Below, in pieces: positions 1-6,454 of a stretch of DNA of 9,149 bases. Position 1 is the stretch's first letter; each line of letters opens with the position of its first letter. Made by a program: the position numbers and the translations under genes. The stretch is from Collinsella sp. (GTDB taxonomy: Bacteria; Actinomycetota; Coriobacteriia; Coriobacteriales; Coriobacteriaceae). The notes beneath the pieces are model-generated. The model ran no database searches, had not been told where the DNA came from, and was given only the letters and a program-made list of their open reading frames with translations. Location of the stretch: the NCBI GenBank assembly GCA_019414465.1, contig DXLY01000007.1, positions 39,275-48,423 of the forward strand. The letters run 5' to 3'.

Positions 1-707
1 ACGGTGTTCTCGTAGTGCGCGGCGGGCAGATGGTCGTTGGTCGTAACGATCCAACCATCGGAGCCCGTGCTCACATGATTGGAACCCATCGTAACCATCG
101 GCTCGATAGCGATGACCATACCAGCCTGAAGGCGAACGCCTCTCCCCTTCTTTCCATAATTTGGAACGTTGGGGTCCTCGTGCATTACACGACCGATACC
201 ATGCCCCACGTAATCGCGAAGCACGCCGTAACCGTGAGACTCGGCGAGGGACTGAACGGCATAGCCAACGTCCCCGATATGGTTACCGGGAACAGCCTGC
301 TCAATAGCAGCCTTAAGGCAATCGCGCGTAACCTCGCACAGGGCCTTGGCCTCGGGCGTGGGGGTGCCGACGAAAAACGTCCAGGCGTTATCGCCAACCC
401 AACCGTCAACGACAGCTCCCGTATCGATGGAGATGATATCGCCATCGCGCAGGATCATGTCAGGGTTGGGAATACCGTGAACCACGGCATCGTTAATTGA
501 TGCGCAAATGGTTCCGGGGAACCCGCCGTAACCCTTAAAGGCCGGGGTGCCGCCATGCATGCGGATAATCTGCTCGGCAAGCTGATCGAGTTCGAAGGTC
601 GACACGCCGGGGCGAACCATGGCCCCAACGTGGCGGAGCGCCATCTTAGATAGCGCTCCTGCCTTCTTCATCTGCTCGATTTGCGTTGCAGACTTAATCT
701 TGATCAT
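1..707 (-). CDS. map: Type I methionine aminopeptidase, C-terminus cut by window edge
   Basis: Removes the initiator methionine from nascent proteins, a cytosolic two-metal peptidase. About 235 residues are visible, and the family is usually about 250-260, so only a short C-terminal tail is missing. All five metal ligands of the family can be placed: D95 and D106 (the IDTG...VGD pair, 11 residues apart as in the E. coli enzyme), H169 in VGHGIG, E202 in AIEPM and E233 in HYENT. There is no N-terminal SH3 or zinc-finger extension, so this is the short bacterial form. The ATG start overlaps the adk stop in an ATGA arrangement, with an AGAGG stretch about 10 nt upstream inside adk, suggesting translational coupling. 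The place after secY-adk is the standard one in Gram-positive spc operons. The gene is missed by simple ORF calling because it has no stop inside the window. Confidence 0.95.
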   Translation of the reverse strand, partial: MIKIKSATQIEQMKKAGALSKMALRHVGAMVRPGVSTFELDQLAEQIIRMHGGTPAFKGYGGFPGTICASINDAVVHGIPNPDMILRDGDIISIDTGAVVDGWVGDNAWTFFVGTPTPEAKALCEVTRDCLKAAIEQAVPGNHIGDVGYAVQSLAESHGYGVLRDYVGHGIGRVMHEDPNVPNYGKKGRGVRLQAGMVIAIEPMVTMGSNHVSTGSDGWIVTTNDHLPAAHYENT

Positions 708-1330
708 AGACCGAGAGCCTCTTTGACATCCCCGTACACGGTCTCGCGAGCCTGGTCACCGTTGACCGACTTGAGCAGACCCTGGCCACGATAGTAGTCG
801 ACGAGCGGGCTCGTGGACTTCTCGTAGACGTCGAGACGGTTCTTGATGGTCTCGGGCTTGTCGTCGTCGCGCTGATACATCTCGCCGCCGCACTTGGGGC
901 AGGTGGCATCGGCAGCCGTGCCGGTGTAGCCGCAGGCGCGGCAGGTACGACGCGAAGACAGACGATCGATGATGACCTCGGGGGCCACATCGACCAGAAG
1001 AGCGCAGTCGATCTCGCGACCCATAGCCGAGAGCTCGGAATCGAGCGTCACAGCCTGGGCGGTGTTGCGCGGGAAGCCATCGAGGATGAAGCCCTGCTGG
1101 GCGTCATCGGCGGCAAGGCGCTCCTTGACAAGGTCGATCACGAGCTGGTCGGGGACGAGCTCGCCAGCGTCCATGTACTTCTTAGCCTGAATACCAAGCT
1201 CGGTGCCACCCTTGACGGCAGCACGCAGCAGGTCGCCCGTGGAAATGTGAGCGACGCCAAACTCGGCGACGAGCTCCTGTGCGACGGTGCCCTTACCGGC
1301 ACCCGGAGCTCCGAGCAATACGAGGTTCAT
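704..1330 (-). CDS. adk: Adenylate kinase, zinc-binding long-lid form
   Basis: Catalyses ATP + AMP to 2 ADP in the cytosol. The protein is 208 residues from the ATG at 1330. The P-loop GAPGAGKGT lies at residues 7-15, the AMP-site TGDLLR at 31-36 and DGFPRN at 84-89. The lid region carries four cysteines (C130, C133, C144, C147) in a CxxC...CxxC arrangement, the structural zinc site typical of Gram-positive long-form enzymes. An in-frame TTG six bases upstream would give 210 residues, but it lies almost on top of the GGAGG ribosome binding site. The ATG has proper 7-nt spacing from that GGAGG and gives the usual MNLVLLG N-terminus. It lies 18 nt after secY and overlaps map by 4 bases, so it is part of the same transcript. 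Confidence 0.97.
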   Translation of the reverse strand: MNLVLLGAPGAGKGTVAQELVAEFGVAHISTGDLLRAAVKGGTELGIQAKKYMDAGELVPDQLVIDLVKERLAADDAQQGFILDGFPRNTAQAVTLDSELSAMGREIDCALLVDVAPEVIIDRLSSRRTCRACGYTGTAADATCPKCGGEMYQRDDDKPETIKNRLDVYEKSTSPLVDYYRGQGLLKSVNGDQARETVYGDVKEALGL

Positions 1331-1348
1331 GAGCAATCCTCCTCTAGC

Positions 1349-2635
1349 CTATTTAAAGAATCCATCGTAATCATACATCTTGATCTGGCCTTCGAGCTTA
1401 TCGACCGTGTCGAGCACGACGCCGACCATGATGAGGATGGACGTGCCGCCAAATGCCTGGATCAGATGGTTACCCGTGAAGGAGAAGATGATCGAAGGCA
1501 CGATGGCGATGAGCGCCAAAAAGACAGCGCTGGGAAGCGTGATCTTGTTGAGCGCGTTCTTGATGTAGGCCGCGGTAGCCCTACCCGGACGGACGCCCGG
1601 AATAAAGCCGCCCTGCTTCTTAAGGTTGTCGGCCGTGTCATCGGGGTTGAACACCATGGAGGTGTAGAAGTACGCGAAGAACACGATGAGGACAACGTTA
1701 AGCACCCAGTTGAGCCAACCGGTCGAAAGCGCAGAGGCAACTGCCTGAATCCAGCCGATGCCGGGGAAGAACACGGCAATCTGGGCCGGGAAGTACAGCA
1801 GCGCCGAAGCGAAGATGATCGGCACGACACCCGCGGTGTTGACCTTGATGGGCAGGTAGGTGGTCTGGCCACCCATCATGCGACGGCCCACGACGCGCTT
1901 AGCGTAGGAGACCGGAATGCGGCGCTGGCCGCGCTCAAGGAAAACAATCAGCGGGATAACCAGCAAGATGATGGCGCAGATGATCACCATGGTGATGATG
2001 CCACCGGCATTGCCCTCGGTGCTGGAGAAGATCGCCTGCGGCAGGCCGGCCATGATGTTCGCAAAGATGATCAGCGACATGCCATTGCCGATACCGCGCT
2101 GGGTGATGAGCTCACCAATCCACATGATCAGCATGGCGCCCGCGGTGAGCGTGCCGACGATCATGAGGTCGAAGATGATCTCGGGAGCGCCGGCGCCAGT
2201 AAAGCTGATGCCGAAGCTCTTAAAGAGGAAGAGGTAACCCACGGAGTTGAGGATTGCCAGAGCCAGGGTGAGGTAACGCGAATACTGCGTAATCTTGGTC
2301 TGACCGACCTCGCCCTCGCGGGCAAGCTCATGCAGGGAAGGCACAACGGCCTGGAGCATCTGGAGGATGATCGAGCTGGTGATGTAAGGCATGATGCCCA
2401 GGGAGAACACCGAAACATAGCTCAACGCGCCACCAGAGAAAAGATTCAGGAGGGCCATAGCACCTGCGGCGACCGAATTGTTATCGGTCGAGAAAAGGCC
2501 CAGCATCCCCTGGAAGGGAATGCCGGGCACAGGAACGTGCGCACCAATGCGGTACACGACGAGCATAGCTATGGTAAAAAGAATCTTTTCGCGCAATTCT
2601 TTGATGCGGAAAGCATTCTTAAGACCATTTAGCAC
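1349..2635 (-). CDS. secY: Preprotein translocase channel subunit SecY
   Basis: Central pore of the SecYEG translocon in the cytoplasmic membrane, which passes unfolded proteins across or into the membrane. The protein is 428 residues, normal for the family, with about ten hydrophobic segments. Recognisable parts are the N-terminal FRIKELREKILFT, the plug/TM2 region at about residues 66-95, the conserved GIGNGMSLIIFANI at 181-194, the cytoplasmic loop before TM7 (ERGQRRIPVSYAKR, 234-247), and YTSMVFNPDDTADNLKKQGG around 324-343 leading to FIPGVRPG. The start is a GTG at 2635, inside the last codons of rplO (7-nt overlap). An AAAGG about 10 nt upstream is the likely ribosome binding site. The next internal methionine would remove the conserved N-terminal helix. 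Its location between L15 and adenylate kinase is canonical. Confidence 0.97.
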   Translation of the reverse strand: MLNGLKNAFRIKELREKILFTIAMLVVYRIGAHVPVPGIPFQGMLGLFSTDNNSVAAGAMALLNLFSGGALSYVSVFSLGIMPYITSSIILQMLQAVVPSLHELAREGEVGQTKITQYSRYLTLALAILNSVGYLFLFKSFGISFTGAGAPEIIFDLMIVGTLTAGAMLIMWIGELITQRGIGNGMSLIIFANIMAGLPQAIFSSTEGNAGGIITMVIICAIILLVIPLIVFLERGQRRIPVSYAKRVVGRRMMGGQTTYLPIKVNTAGVVPIIFASALLYFPAQIAVFFPGIGWIQAVASALSTGWLNWVLNVVLIVFFAYFYTSMVFNPDDTADNLKKQGGFIPGVRPGRATAAYIKNALNKITLPSAVFLALIAIVPSIIFSFTGNHLIQAFGGTSILIMVGVVLDTVDKLEGQIKMYDYDGFFK

Positions 2636-3078
2636 GGCAGCTCGACCTTTCCGCCGGCGGCCTCGATCTTGGCCTGCGCAGAAGCGCTGACCTTGTCGAC
2701 CTTGACCGTGAACTTCTTGGTGAGCTCACCATTGCCGAGCACCTTGACGGGCTCGAACTCGCTCTTGGTGATGCGAGCGGCCTTAAGAGCGGCACCGTCG
2801 ATCACAGCGCCGTCCTCGAACTTGCGCTCGAGACGCTCAACGTTAACGGCGGTGTACTCGATACGACGGGGGTTGCGGAAGCCCGGAAGCTTGGGCAGGC
2901 GCATAGCCAGCGGAGTCTGGCCACCCTCGAAGCCGGCACCCTTGGTGCCGCCAGAGCGGGAACCCTGGCCCTTCTGACCGCGGCCAGAAGTGGTGCCGTG
3001 ACCCGAAGAATTGCCACGGCCGACGCGCTTGCGGTTCTTGGTGGAACCGGGCGCGGGAGTAAGATCGTGAAGCTGCAT
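2629..3078 (-). CDS. rplO: 50S ribosomal protein L15
   Basis: Late-assembly protein of the large subunit. It is 149 residues, typical length. The N-terminus MQLHDLTPAPGS followed by a basic, glycine-rich stretch (GRGNSSGHG...GRGQKGQGSRSGG, residues 21-44) is the extended RNA-binding tail of the family. The globular C-terminal half ends in the segment containing KIEAAGGKVELP. The ATG lies 3 nt after the rpmD stop, and its GAGGAG ribosome binding site is formed by the last two rpmD codons. The 3' end overlaps the GTG start of secY by 7 nt, which suggests coupled translation of L15 and SecY. Confidence 0.98.
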   Translation of the reverse strand: MQLHDLTPAPGSTKNRKRVGRGNSSGHGTTSGRGQKGQGSRSGGTKGAGFEGGQTPLAMRLPKLPGFRNPRRIEYTAVNVERLERKFEDGAVIDGAALKAARITKSEFEPVKVLGNGELTKKFTVKVDKVSASAQAKIEAAGGKVELPC

Positions 3079-3081
3079 TTG

Positions 3082-3264
3082 CTACTCCTCTACAATCTCG
3101 ACAAGGTGCTTGACCTTGAAGATCATGCCGCGGACGGACTCGTTGTCAGCAATCTCGCGAACCTCGCGGATCCTGTGGAGACCGAGGGCACGGACAGTAC
3201 GGACCTGGTCCTGCTTGCAACCATTGGTGCTGCGGACCTGCTTGATCTTGATGGTGTCAGCCAT
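3082..3264 (-). CDS. rpmD: 50S ribosomal protein L30
   Basis: Small large-subunit protein of 60 residues, the normal bacterial length. The pattern IKIKQVRSTNGCKQDQVRTVRALGL with HRIREVREIADNESVRGMIFKVKHLVEI matches the L30 family (KIxxxRSxIGxxxxQRxTLxxLGLxR...). The ATG is 2 nt beyond the rpsE stop, and AAGGAG at the end of rpsE serves as ribosome binding site. Its place between S5 and L15 confirms the identity. Confidence 0.97.
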   Translation of the reverse strand: MADTIKIKQVRSTNGCKQDQVRTVRALGLHRIREVREIADNESVRGMIFKVKHLVEIVEE

Positions 3265-3266
3265 GC

Positions 3267-3791
3267 TTAGTTCTCCTTACCGACGAACATCTCGGAGACC
3301 GTCAGGCCACGGCGAGCCGCGACGTCCTCAGGGCTGGAGAGCTCCTTGAGGCCCTCGACGGCAGCCTTGATGATGTTGAGGCCGTTGTCGGTACCGAGGG
3401 ACTTGGACAGGACGTTCTTGATGCCAGCAAGCTCGAAGAGGGGACGCACAGCGCCGCCGGCGATAACGCCGGTACCCTCGACAGCGGGCTTGATGATGAT
3501 GCGGCCGGCACCAAAGTGACCGAGAACCTCGTGCGGAATGGTGCCCTGCTCGGTCACCGGCACGTGGAACATGTTCTTCTTGGCATCGAGAGACGCCTTG
3601 GAGATGGCCATGGGCACCTCAGCGGACTTGCCCATGCCAACGCCGACGTTGCCCTTGCCGTCGCCAACGACGACGAGAGCGACGAGGCTCATGCGACGAC
3701 CACCCTTGACGGTCTTCGACACGCGGTTGATGTAAACGACGCGCTCCTCGAACTCGGAGGCCTCGCGCTGCTGCTTCTGATTACGAGCCAT
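3267..3791 (-). CDS. rpsE: 30S ribosomal protein S5
   Basis: Small-subunit protein involved in decoding fidelity and mRNA entry. It is 174 residues. It has the N-terminal double-stranded-RNA-binding-like domain with KTVKGGRRMSLVALVVVGDGKGNVGVGMGKS (about residues 27-57), followed by the C-terminal domain with GHFGAGRIIIKPAVEGTGVIAGG and the SLGTDNGLNIIKA region. The ATG at 3791 follows a strong TAGGAGG ribosome binding site that includes the rplR stop codon. No unusual feature is seen. Confidence 0.98.
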   Translation of the reverse strand: MARNQKQQREASEFEERVVYINRVSKTVKGGRRMSLVALVVVGDGKGNVGVGMGKSAEVPMAISKASLDAKKNMFHVPVTEQGTIPHEVLGHFGAGRIIIKPAVEGTGVIAGGAVRPLFELAGIKNVLSKSLGTDNGLNIIKAAVEGLKELSSPEDVAARRGLTVSEMFVGKEN

Positions 3792-3805
3792 GTGCTACAT
3801 ACCTC

Positions 3806-4174
3806 CTAGAACTCGAGACCGGCGGCACGAGCACCGTCGGCGAGGGCCTTGACGCGGCCATGGTAGATACGGCCACCACGATCGAAAGCGACCTTGGTGA
3901 TGCCGGCCTCGATGGCACGCTTGCCAACGAGCTGACCGACCTTCTCCGCAGCCTCCTTGTTCGAGGTGTGGGTGCCCTTGAACTCGGCCTCGAGGGTCGA
4001 GGCAGAGACGAGCGTCAGGCTGGAGCCCTTGCTGTCGTCGATGATCTGGGCATAGATGTTGGCGTTAGTACGGGTCACGCGAAGACGCGGACGCTCGGCG
4101 GTACCCGAGACCTTGCCGCGAACACGACGCTGACGACGCTTGAGGCCTTCCAGCTTCGCCTTATGCTTGTTCAT
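3806..4174 (-). CDS. rplR: 50S ribosomal protein L18
   Basis: Binds 5S rRNA together with L5 in the central protuberance. It is 122 residues, normal. The basic N-terminus (KRRQRRVRGKVSGT) is followed by the ERPRLRVTRTNANIYAQIIDD core, and a C-terminal VAFDRGGRIYHGRVKALADGARAAGLEF ending typical of the family. The ATG at 4174 is preceded by AGGAG. Upstream, before rplF, is an unusually wide gap containing a hairpin (4203-4224). The downstream stop codon is part of the rpsE ribosome binding site. Confidence 0.98.
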   Translation of the reverse strand: MNKHKAKLEGLKRRQRRVRGKVSGTAERPRLRVTRTNANIYAQIIDDSKGSSLTLVSASTLEAEFKGTHTSNKEAAEKVGQLVGKRAIEAGITKVAFDRGGRIYHGRVKALADGARAAGLEF

Positions 4175-4202
4175 ACGTAAACTCCTAAAAAGGTTGATCT
4201 TG

Positions 4203-4224
4203 CCAGCACCTAACGGGGTGCTGG
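4203..4224 (-). other. Intercistronic hairpin between rplF and rplR
   Basis: A perfect 8-bp inverted repeat, CCAGCACC and GGTGCTGG, with a 6-nt loop sits in the 75-nt rplF-rplR gap. In the minus-strand mRNA it is followed about 12 nt later by a run of five U just before the rplR ribosome binding site. The U run is too far from the stem for a standard intrinsic terminator, so it could be a processing, stabilising or partial-attenuation element. Seen directly; the function is inferred. Confidence 0.6.
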
Positions 4225-4249
4225 TCTTATGCGAGTGAGTCGGTTACGA

Positions 4250-4786
4250 CTACTTGGCGGCCTTACCCAGCTTGCGGCGGATGTGCTCGCCAACATAGTG
4301 GATACCCTTGCCCTTGTAAGGCTCGGGAGGACGATGGCCGCGGATCTCAGCGGCGATCTGACCGACCTGCTGCTTGTTGATACCCTTGACGTTCACGTGG
4401 GTGTTGTCGGGAACCTCGAAGGTGATGCCCTCGGGAGCCTCGACGATCACGGGGTGCGAGAAGCCCAGGGAGAACTCGAGGTTCTTGCCCTTCTGCTGCA
4501 CGCGGTAACCGACGCCGGCGAGCTCGAGCTTCTTCTCGAAGCCCTCGGAAACGCCAACAACCATGTTGTGGATGAGAGCGCGGGTGAGGCCGTGGCGGGC
4601 ACGGGTCTCACGCTCGTCGTCGGGACGGGAAACGGTGAGGACGTTGTCCTCGACGTTGATAGCGAGCTTCTCAAAAACATCCAGCTCGAGCTGGCCCTTG
4701 GGGCCCTTGACGACAACGTTGTTGCCGTTGACTGCCACTTCGACTCCGGCGGGAATCTGGACAGGCTTATTACCGATACGAGACAC
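4250..4786 (-). CDS. rplF: 50S ribosomal protein L6
   Basis: Large-subunit protein near the factor-binding region. It is 178 residues with the expected two repeated alpha/beta domains. The N-terminus SRIGNKPVQIPAGVEVAVNG and the C-terminal signature PEPYKGKGIHYVGEHIRRKLGKAAK are diagnostic of L6. The start is GTG at 4786, with GGAG six bases upstream. The conventional N-terminus MSRIGNKP begins exactly there. It is 33 nt downstream of rpsH and followed by a 75-nt gap before rplR. Confidence 0.98.
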   Translation of the reverse strand: MSRIGNKPVQIPAGVEVAVNGNNVVVKGPKGQLELDVFEKLAINVEDNVLTVSRPDDERETRARHGLTRALIHNMVVGVSEGFEKKLELAGVGYRVQQKGKNLEFSLGFSHPVIVEAPEGITFEVPDNTHVNVKGINKQQVGQIAAEIRGHRPPEPYKGKGIHYVGEHIRRKLGKAAK

Positions 4787-4819
4787 GGTGATCTCCTTTC
4801 CTTCTACCTACCGAGCGAA

Positions 4820-5218
4820 TTACCAGACGTAAGCGATGATCTCGCCGCCGACGTTGTGCTTGCGAGCATCGCGGTCGGTCATGACGCCATGGCTGGTGGA
4901 AATAATGGCGGTACCAAGGCCACCGCGGACGCGGGGCATGTCGGCAACGCCGGTGTACTTACGCAGGCCCGGCTTGGAAATGCGGCGGATGCCGTTGATG
5001 ACCTTAGCCTTCTTGGGACCATACTTAAGCGTGATGTGCAGAGTCTTCTGGGGAACGGTGTCCTCGACATCGTAGCCCTCGATGTAGCCCTCCTCGTGCA
5101 GAACACGAGCGATCTCGACGAGCTTCTTGCTGCTCGGCATGGAGACCGTGGCCTTGTTCACAGAGTTAGCGTTACGGATGCGCGTAAGCATATCTGCGAT
5201 CGGGTCTGTAAGGTTCAT
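4820..5218 (-). CDS. rpsH: 30S ribosomal protein S8
   Basis: Primary 16S rRNA binding protein. It is 132 residues. The N-terminus MNLTDPIADMLTRIRNA and the C-terminal segment TSHGVMTDRDARKHNVGGEIIAYVW are family signatures. In E. coli S8 is the translational repressor of the spc operon, acting on mRNA at the start of the L5 gene. Whether that holds here cannot be read from the protein, but structured RNA lies both before rplE and between the first genes. The ATG at 5218 has AAGGAG upstream. The gap to rpsN is 119 nt, unusually long for this operon. Confidence 0.98.
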   Translation of the reverse strand: MNLTDPIADMLTRIRNANSVNKATVSMPSSKKLVEIARVLHEEGYIEGYDVEDTVPQKTLHITLKYGPKKAKVINGIRRISKPGLRKYTGVADMPRVRGGLGTAIISTSHGVMTDRDARKHNVGGEIIAYVW

Positions 5219-5259
5219 ACAGATTCTCCTTCGTTCTTGATGAACACGTGCTCTTGGTT

Positions 5260-5282
5260 CTTCGCCGCCCTTAACGGCAAAG
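5260..5282 (-). other. Hairpin in the rpsN-rpsH gap
   Basis: On the minus strand CTTTGCCG and CGGCGAAG form an 8-bp stem with one U-G wobble and a 7-nt loop, about 40 nt before the rpsH start. There is no U run after it on the mRNA strand. The plus strand has a T-rich stretch just after it, but no plus-strand gene ends here. Possible mRNA structure affecting rpsH expression. The role is inferred and weak. Confidence 0.4.
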
Positions 5283-5325
5283 CCTTTTTAGCGCGTTTTC
5301 CCTGTTCCAAACTGATGCTTGAAAC

Positions 5326-5345
5326 GCTGGTAGTGACTTACCAGC
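5326..5345 (-). other. Hairpin spanning the rpsN stop codon
   Basis: GCTGGTA and TACCAGC form a perfect 7-bp stem with a 6-nt loop. The TAA stop codon of rpsN begins within the upstream arm. Ribosomes finishing rpsN would have to open it. It could be a processing or stability element. No U tract follows, so it is not a standard terminator. Confidence 0.45.
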
Positions 5346-5523
5346 TGGCCTTCTTAACGCCGGGAAGCTCGCCCTTGAGTGCAAGCTCGCGGAAGCAGAC
5401 ACGGCACAGGCCGAACTTGCGGTACACAGAGTGCGGACGGCCGCAGCGCTGGCAGCGCGTGTACTCACGAGTAGAGAACTTCTGCTTGCGATTGCACTTG
5501 ACGATCATCGATGTCTTAGCCAC
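5338..5523 (-). CDS. rpsN: 30S ribosomal protein S14, zinc-binding type
   Basis: Small-subunit head protein, 61 residues, the short type Z form. Zinc ligands are C24, C27, C40 and C43 in CQRC...CRVC. The rest (MAKTSMIVKCNRKQKFSTREYTRCQRCGRPHSVYRKFG split around these cysteines, and GELPGVKKASW at the end) matches the actinobacterial/firmicute form. The start is GTG at 5523, 8 nt after GGAGG. The methionine at residue 6 is a less likely start because the conserved MAKTSM would be lost. It lies between L5 and S8 as is standard. Confidence 0.97.
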   Translation of the reverse strand: MAKTSMIVKCNRKQKFSTREYTRCQRCGRPHSVYRKFGLCRVCFRELALKGELPGVKKASW

Positions 5524-5548
5524 TTATATCCTCCTCACATAGAGTATT

Positions 5549-5602
5549 GTTCGCCCCAAGCGCCGCCCCCTTGTGGGAACGACGCTTATAGGGCAGGTGA
5601 AC
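5549..5602 (-). promoter_or_regulatory. Extended stem-loop between rplE and rpsN
   Basis: Starting right after the rplE stop codon, the minus-strand RNA can form a three-tier stem. An outer GUUC/GAAC pair and a GCCC/GGGC pair enclose a 13-bp helix, AAGCGUCGUUCCC with GGGGGCGGCGCUU, which contains three G-U wobbles and is closed by a 4-nt ACAA loop. The structure ends about 10-20 nt before the rpsN ribosome binding site and has no U tract. It resembles a regulatory or processing element rather than a terminator, since seven more essential ribosomal-protein genes lie downstream. Pairing is seen in the sequence; the role is inferred. Confidence 0.6.
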
Positions 5603-6160
5603 CTATTTCTTGAACGGGAAACCAAAGGCGTCCAGAAGGGCCTTGGCCTCCTCATCGGTATTGGCGGTGGTCACGAAAGTGATGTCCATACCGCGCTGGT
5701 GATCGACGGAGTCGAAGTCGATCTCGGGGAAGATGAGCTGCTCGGTGACGCCCATGGAGAAGTTACCACGGCCGTCGAAGCTCTTGGCGGAGATACCGCG
5801 GAAGTCGCGGATACGGGGGATCGCGACGGAGGTCAGACGATCGAAGAACTCCCACATACGGTCGCCACGCAGGGTAACCTTGCAGCCGATCGGCATACCA
5901 GCGCGCAGGCGGAAGGTAGCGATGGACTTGCGGGCACGGGTGATCATCGGCTGCTGGCCGGTGATGGCGCGCAGGTCGCGCACGGCACCGTCGATGGCCT
6001 TGGAATCGGTAGCGGCCTCGCCGACACCCATGTTCACGACGATCTTCTCAAACTTGGGGATCATCATGACGTTCTCGTACTGGAACTTGTCCTGAAGCTG
6101 CTGCTTGACCTCGTTGTTGTACTTGGTCTTCAGACGCGGCACATACTTCTCTTCTGCCAT
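5603..6160 (-). CDS. rplE: 50S ribosomal protein L5
   Basis: Binds 5S rRNA and contacts the P-site tRNA from the central protuberance. It is 185 residues, typical. The N-terminal VPRLKTKYNNEV, then PKFEKIVVNMGVGEA (about residues 35-49), TGQQPMITRARKSIATFRLR, GCKVTLRGDRMWEFFDRL, RDFRGISAKSFDGRGNFSMGV and the C-terminal RGMDITFVTTANTDEEAKALL all match L5. The ATG at 6160 is preceded by AAGAAGGAG. In most bacteria the gene directly upstream is rplX (L24). Here none is present: in-frame stops and an unrelated gap precede it. It is therefore the first gene of this operon segment and needs its own promoter. Confidence 0.98.
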   Translation of the reverse strand: MAEEKYVPRLKTKYNNEVKQQLQDKFQYENVMMIPKFEKIVVNMGVGEAATDSKAIDGAVRDLRAITGQQPMITRARKSIATFRLRAGMPIGCKVTLRGDRMWEFFDRLTSVAIPRIRDFRGISAKSFDGRGNFSMGVTEQLIFPEIDFDSVDHQRGMDITFVTTANTDEEAKALLDAFGFPFKK

Positions 6161-6185
6161 TGTTCACTCCTTCTTGGGGTTTTAA

Positions 6186-6220
6186 GCACGGGGCGTGGCC
6201 ACGATGGGTTGTCCTCGTGC
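6186..6220 (-). promoter_or_regulatory. Leader hairpin upstream of rplE
   Basis: In the minus-strand RNA, GCACGAGG pairs with CCCCGUGC (one A-C mismatch), enclosing a 19-nt loop that itself holds the perfect 10-bp palindrome CGTGGCCACG (6194-6203). It lies about 25 nt upstream of the rplE start, just before its ribosome binding site. In E. coli, spc operon autoregulation by S8 acts at the L5 translation start, so structure here is a reasonable candidate for similar control, but I cannot identify a specific S8 site. Confidence 0.4.
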
Positions 6221-6297
6221 CTCCTGGCTGCATCCGCGCCGCTCATGGCATTTCGCGGTTTGGACTCGACGCAGCAGGAGCCGACAAAACAATCGGT

Positions 6298-6326
6298 ACT
6301 ATACGCGCATCGGGAGCGTATTTCCA
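6298..6326 (-). promoter_or_regulatory. Candidate sigma70-type promoter for rplE
   Basis: Reading the minus strand, TGGAAA (6326-6321, four of six matches to TTGACA) is followed after 17 nt by TATAGT (6303-6298, five of six matches to TATAAT). Predicted transcription start is near 6291, giving a leader of about 130 nt before rplE. A promoter is expected in this gap because the usual upstream ribosomal genes are missing. Confidence 0.45.
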
Positions 6327-6345
6327 GAAAAACCTCGTCTGCCTG

Positions 6346-6361
6346 CACAACTCCACAACTC
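6346..6361. repeat. 8-bp tandem direct repeat
   Basis: CACAACTC occurs twice head to tail on the plus strand (GAGTTGTG on the minus strand), about 20-35 nt upstream of the candidate rplE -35 box. It could be a protein binding site or chance. Two copies only. Confidence 0.35.
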
Positions 6362-6387
6362 CCCCGCACAAATTGGTCTCAACAAGC

Positions 6388-6454
6388 AGTTGCGGTGAAA
6401 TAGGGACTGTTTGGCGGCCTAACAGGCTTAAACAATCCGTATTTCAACGCAACT
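6388..6454. repeat. 67-nt long imperfect palindrome after the permease gene
   Basis: Outer arms AGTTGCG (6388-6394) and CGCAACT (6448-6454) pair perfectly. After a 2x2 internal loop, 16-nt arms (6397-6412 and 6430-6445) pair with a single mismatch and one wobble. The 17-nt loop holds a smaller GCCT-AAC-AGGC hairpin (6417-6427). It starts 13 nt past the permease stop codon, so it would form the 3' end of that transcript, but no U tract follows on either strand. Its length and layered symmetry look like a dispersed palindromic element (REP- or MITE-like) rather than a plain terminator. No target-site duplication is evident. Copy number in the genome cannot be judged here. Confidence 0.65.

Noticed and set aside
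1331..1336. TTG start for adk two codons earlier
   Set aside because: It lies immediately next to the GGAGG ribosome binding site, too close for initiation; the ATG at 1330 gives the conserved N-terminus.
1247..2632. 461-codon plus-strand open frame opposite secY
   Set aside because: It is antisense to a clear secY, has highly skewed charged composition typical of the complement of a membrane protein, and has no ribosome binding site or family resemblance.
5260..5300. Plus-strand intrinsic terminator (stem followed by CCTTTTTA)
   Set aside because: No plus-strand gene exists upstream to be terminated; the T run is more likely incidental.
4229..5542. 437-codon plus-strand open frame opposite rplF-rpsH-rpsN
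   Set aside because: It spans three well-supported ribosomal-protein genes on the other strand; GC-rich third positions keep the antisense frame open.
6130..6369. 79-codon minus-strand frame overlapping the rplE start, considered as a rplX remnant
   Set aside because: It has no L24-like motifs (no KOW-like N-terminus, no cysteine pair of the L24 C-terminus), and it runs into rplE out of frame.
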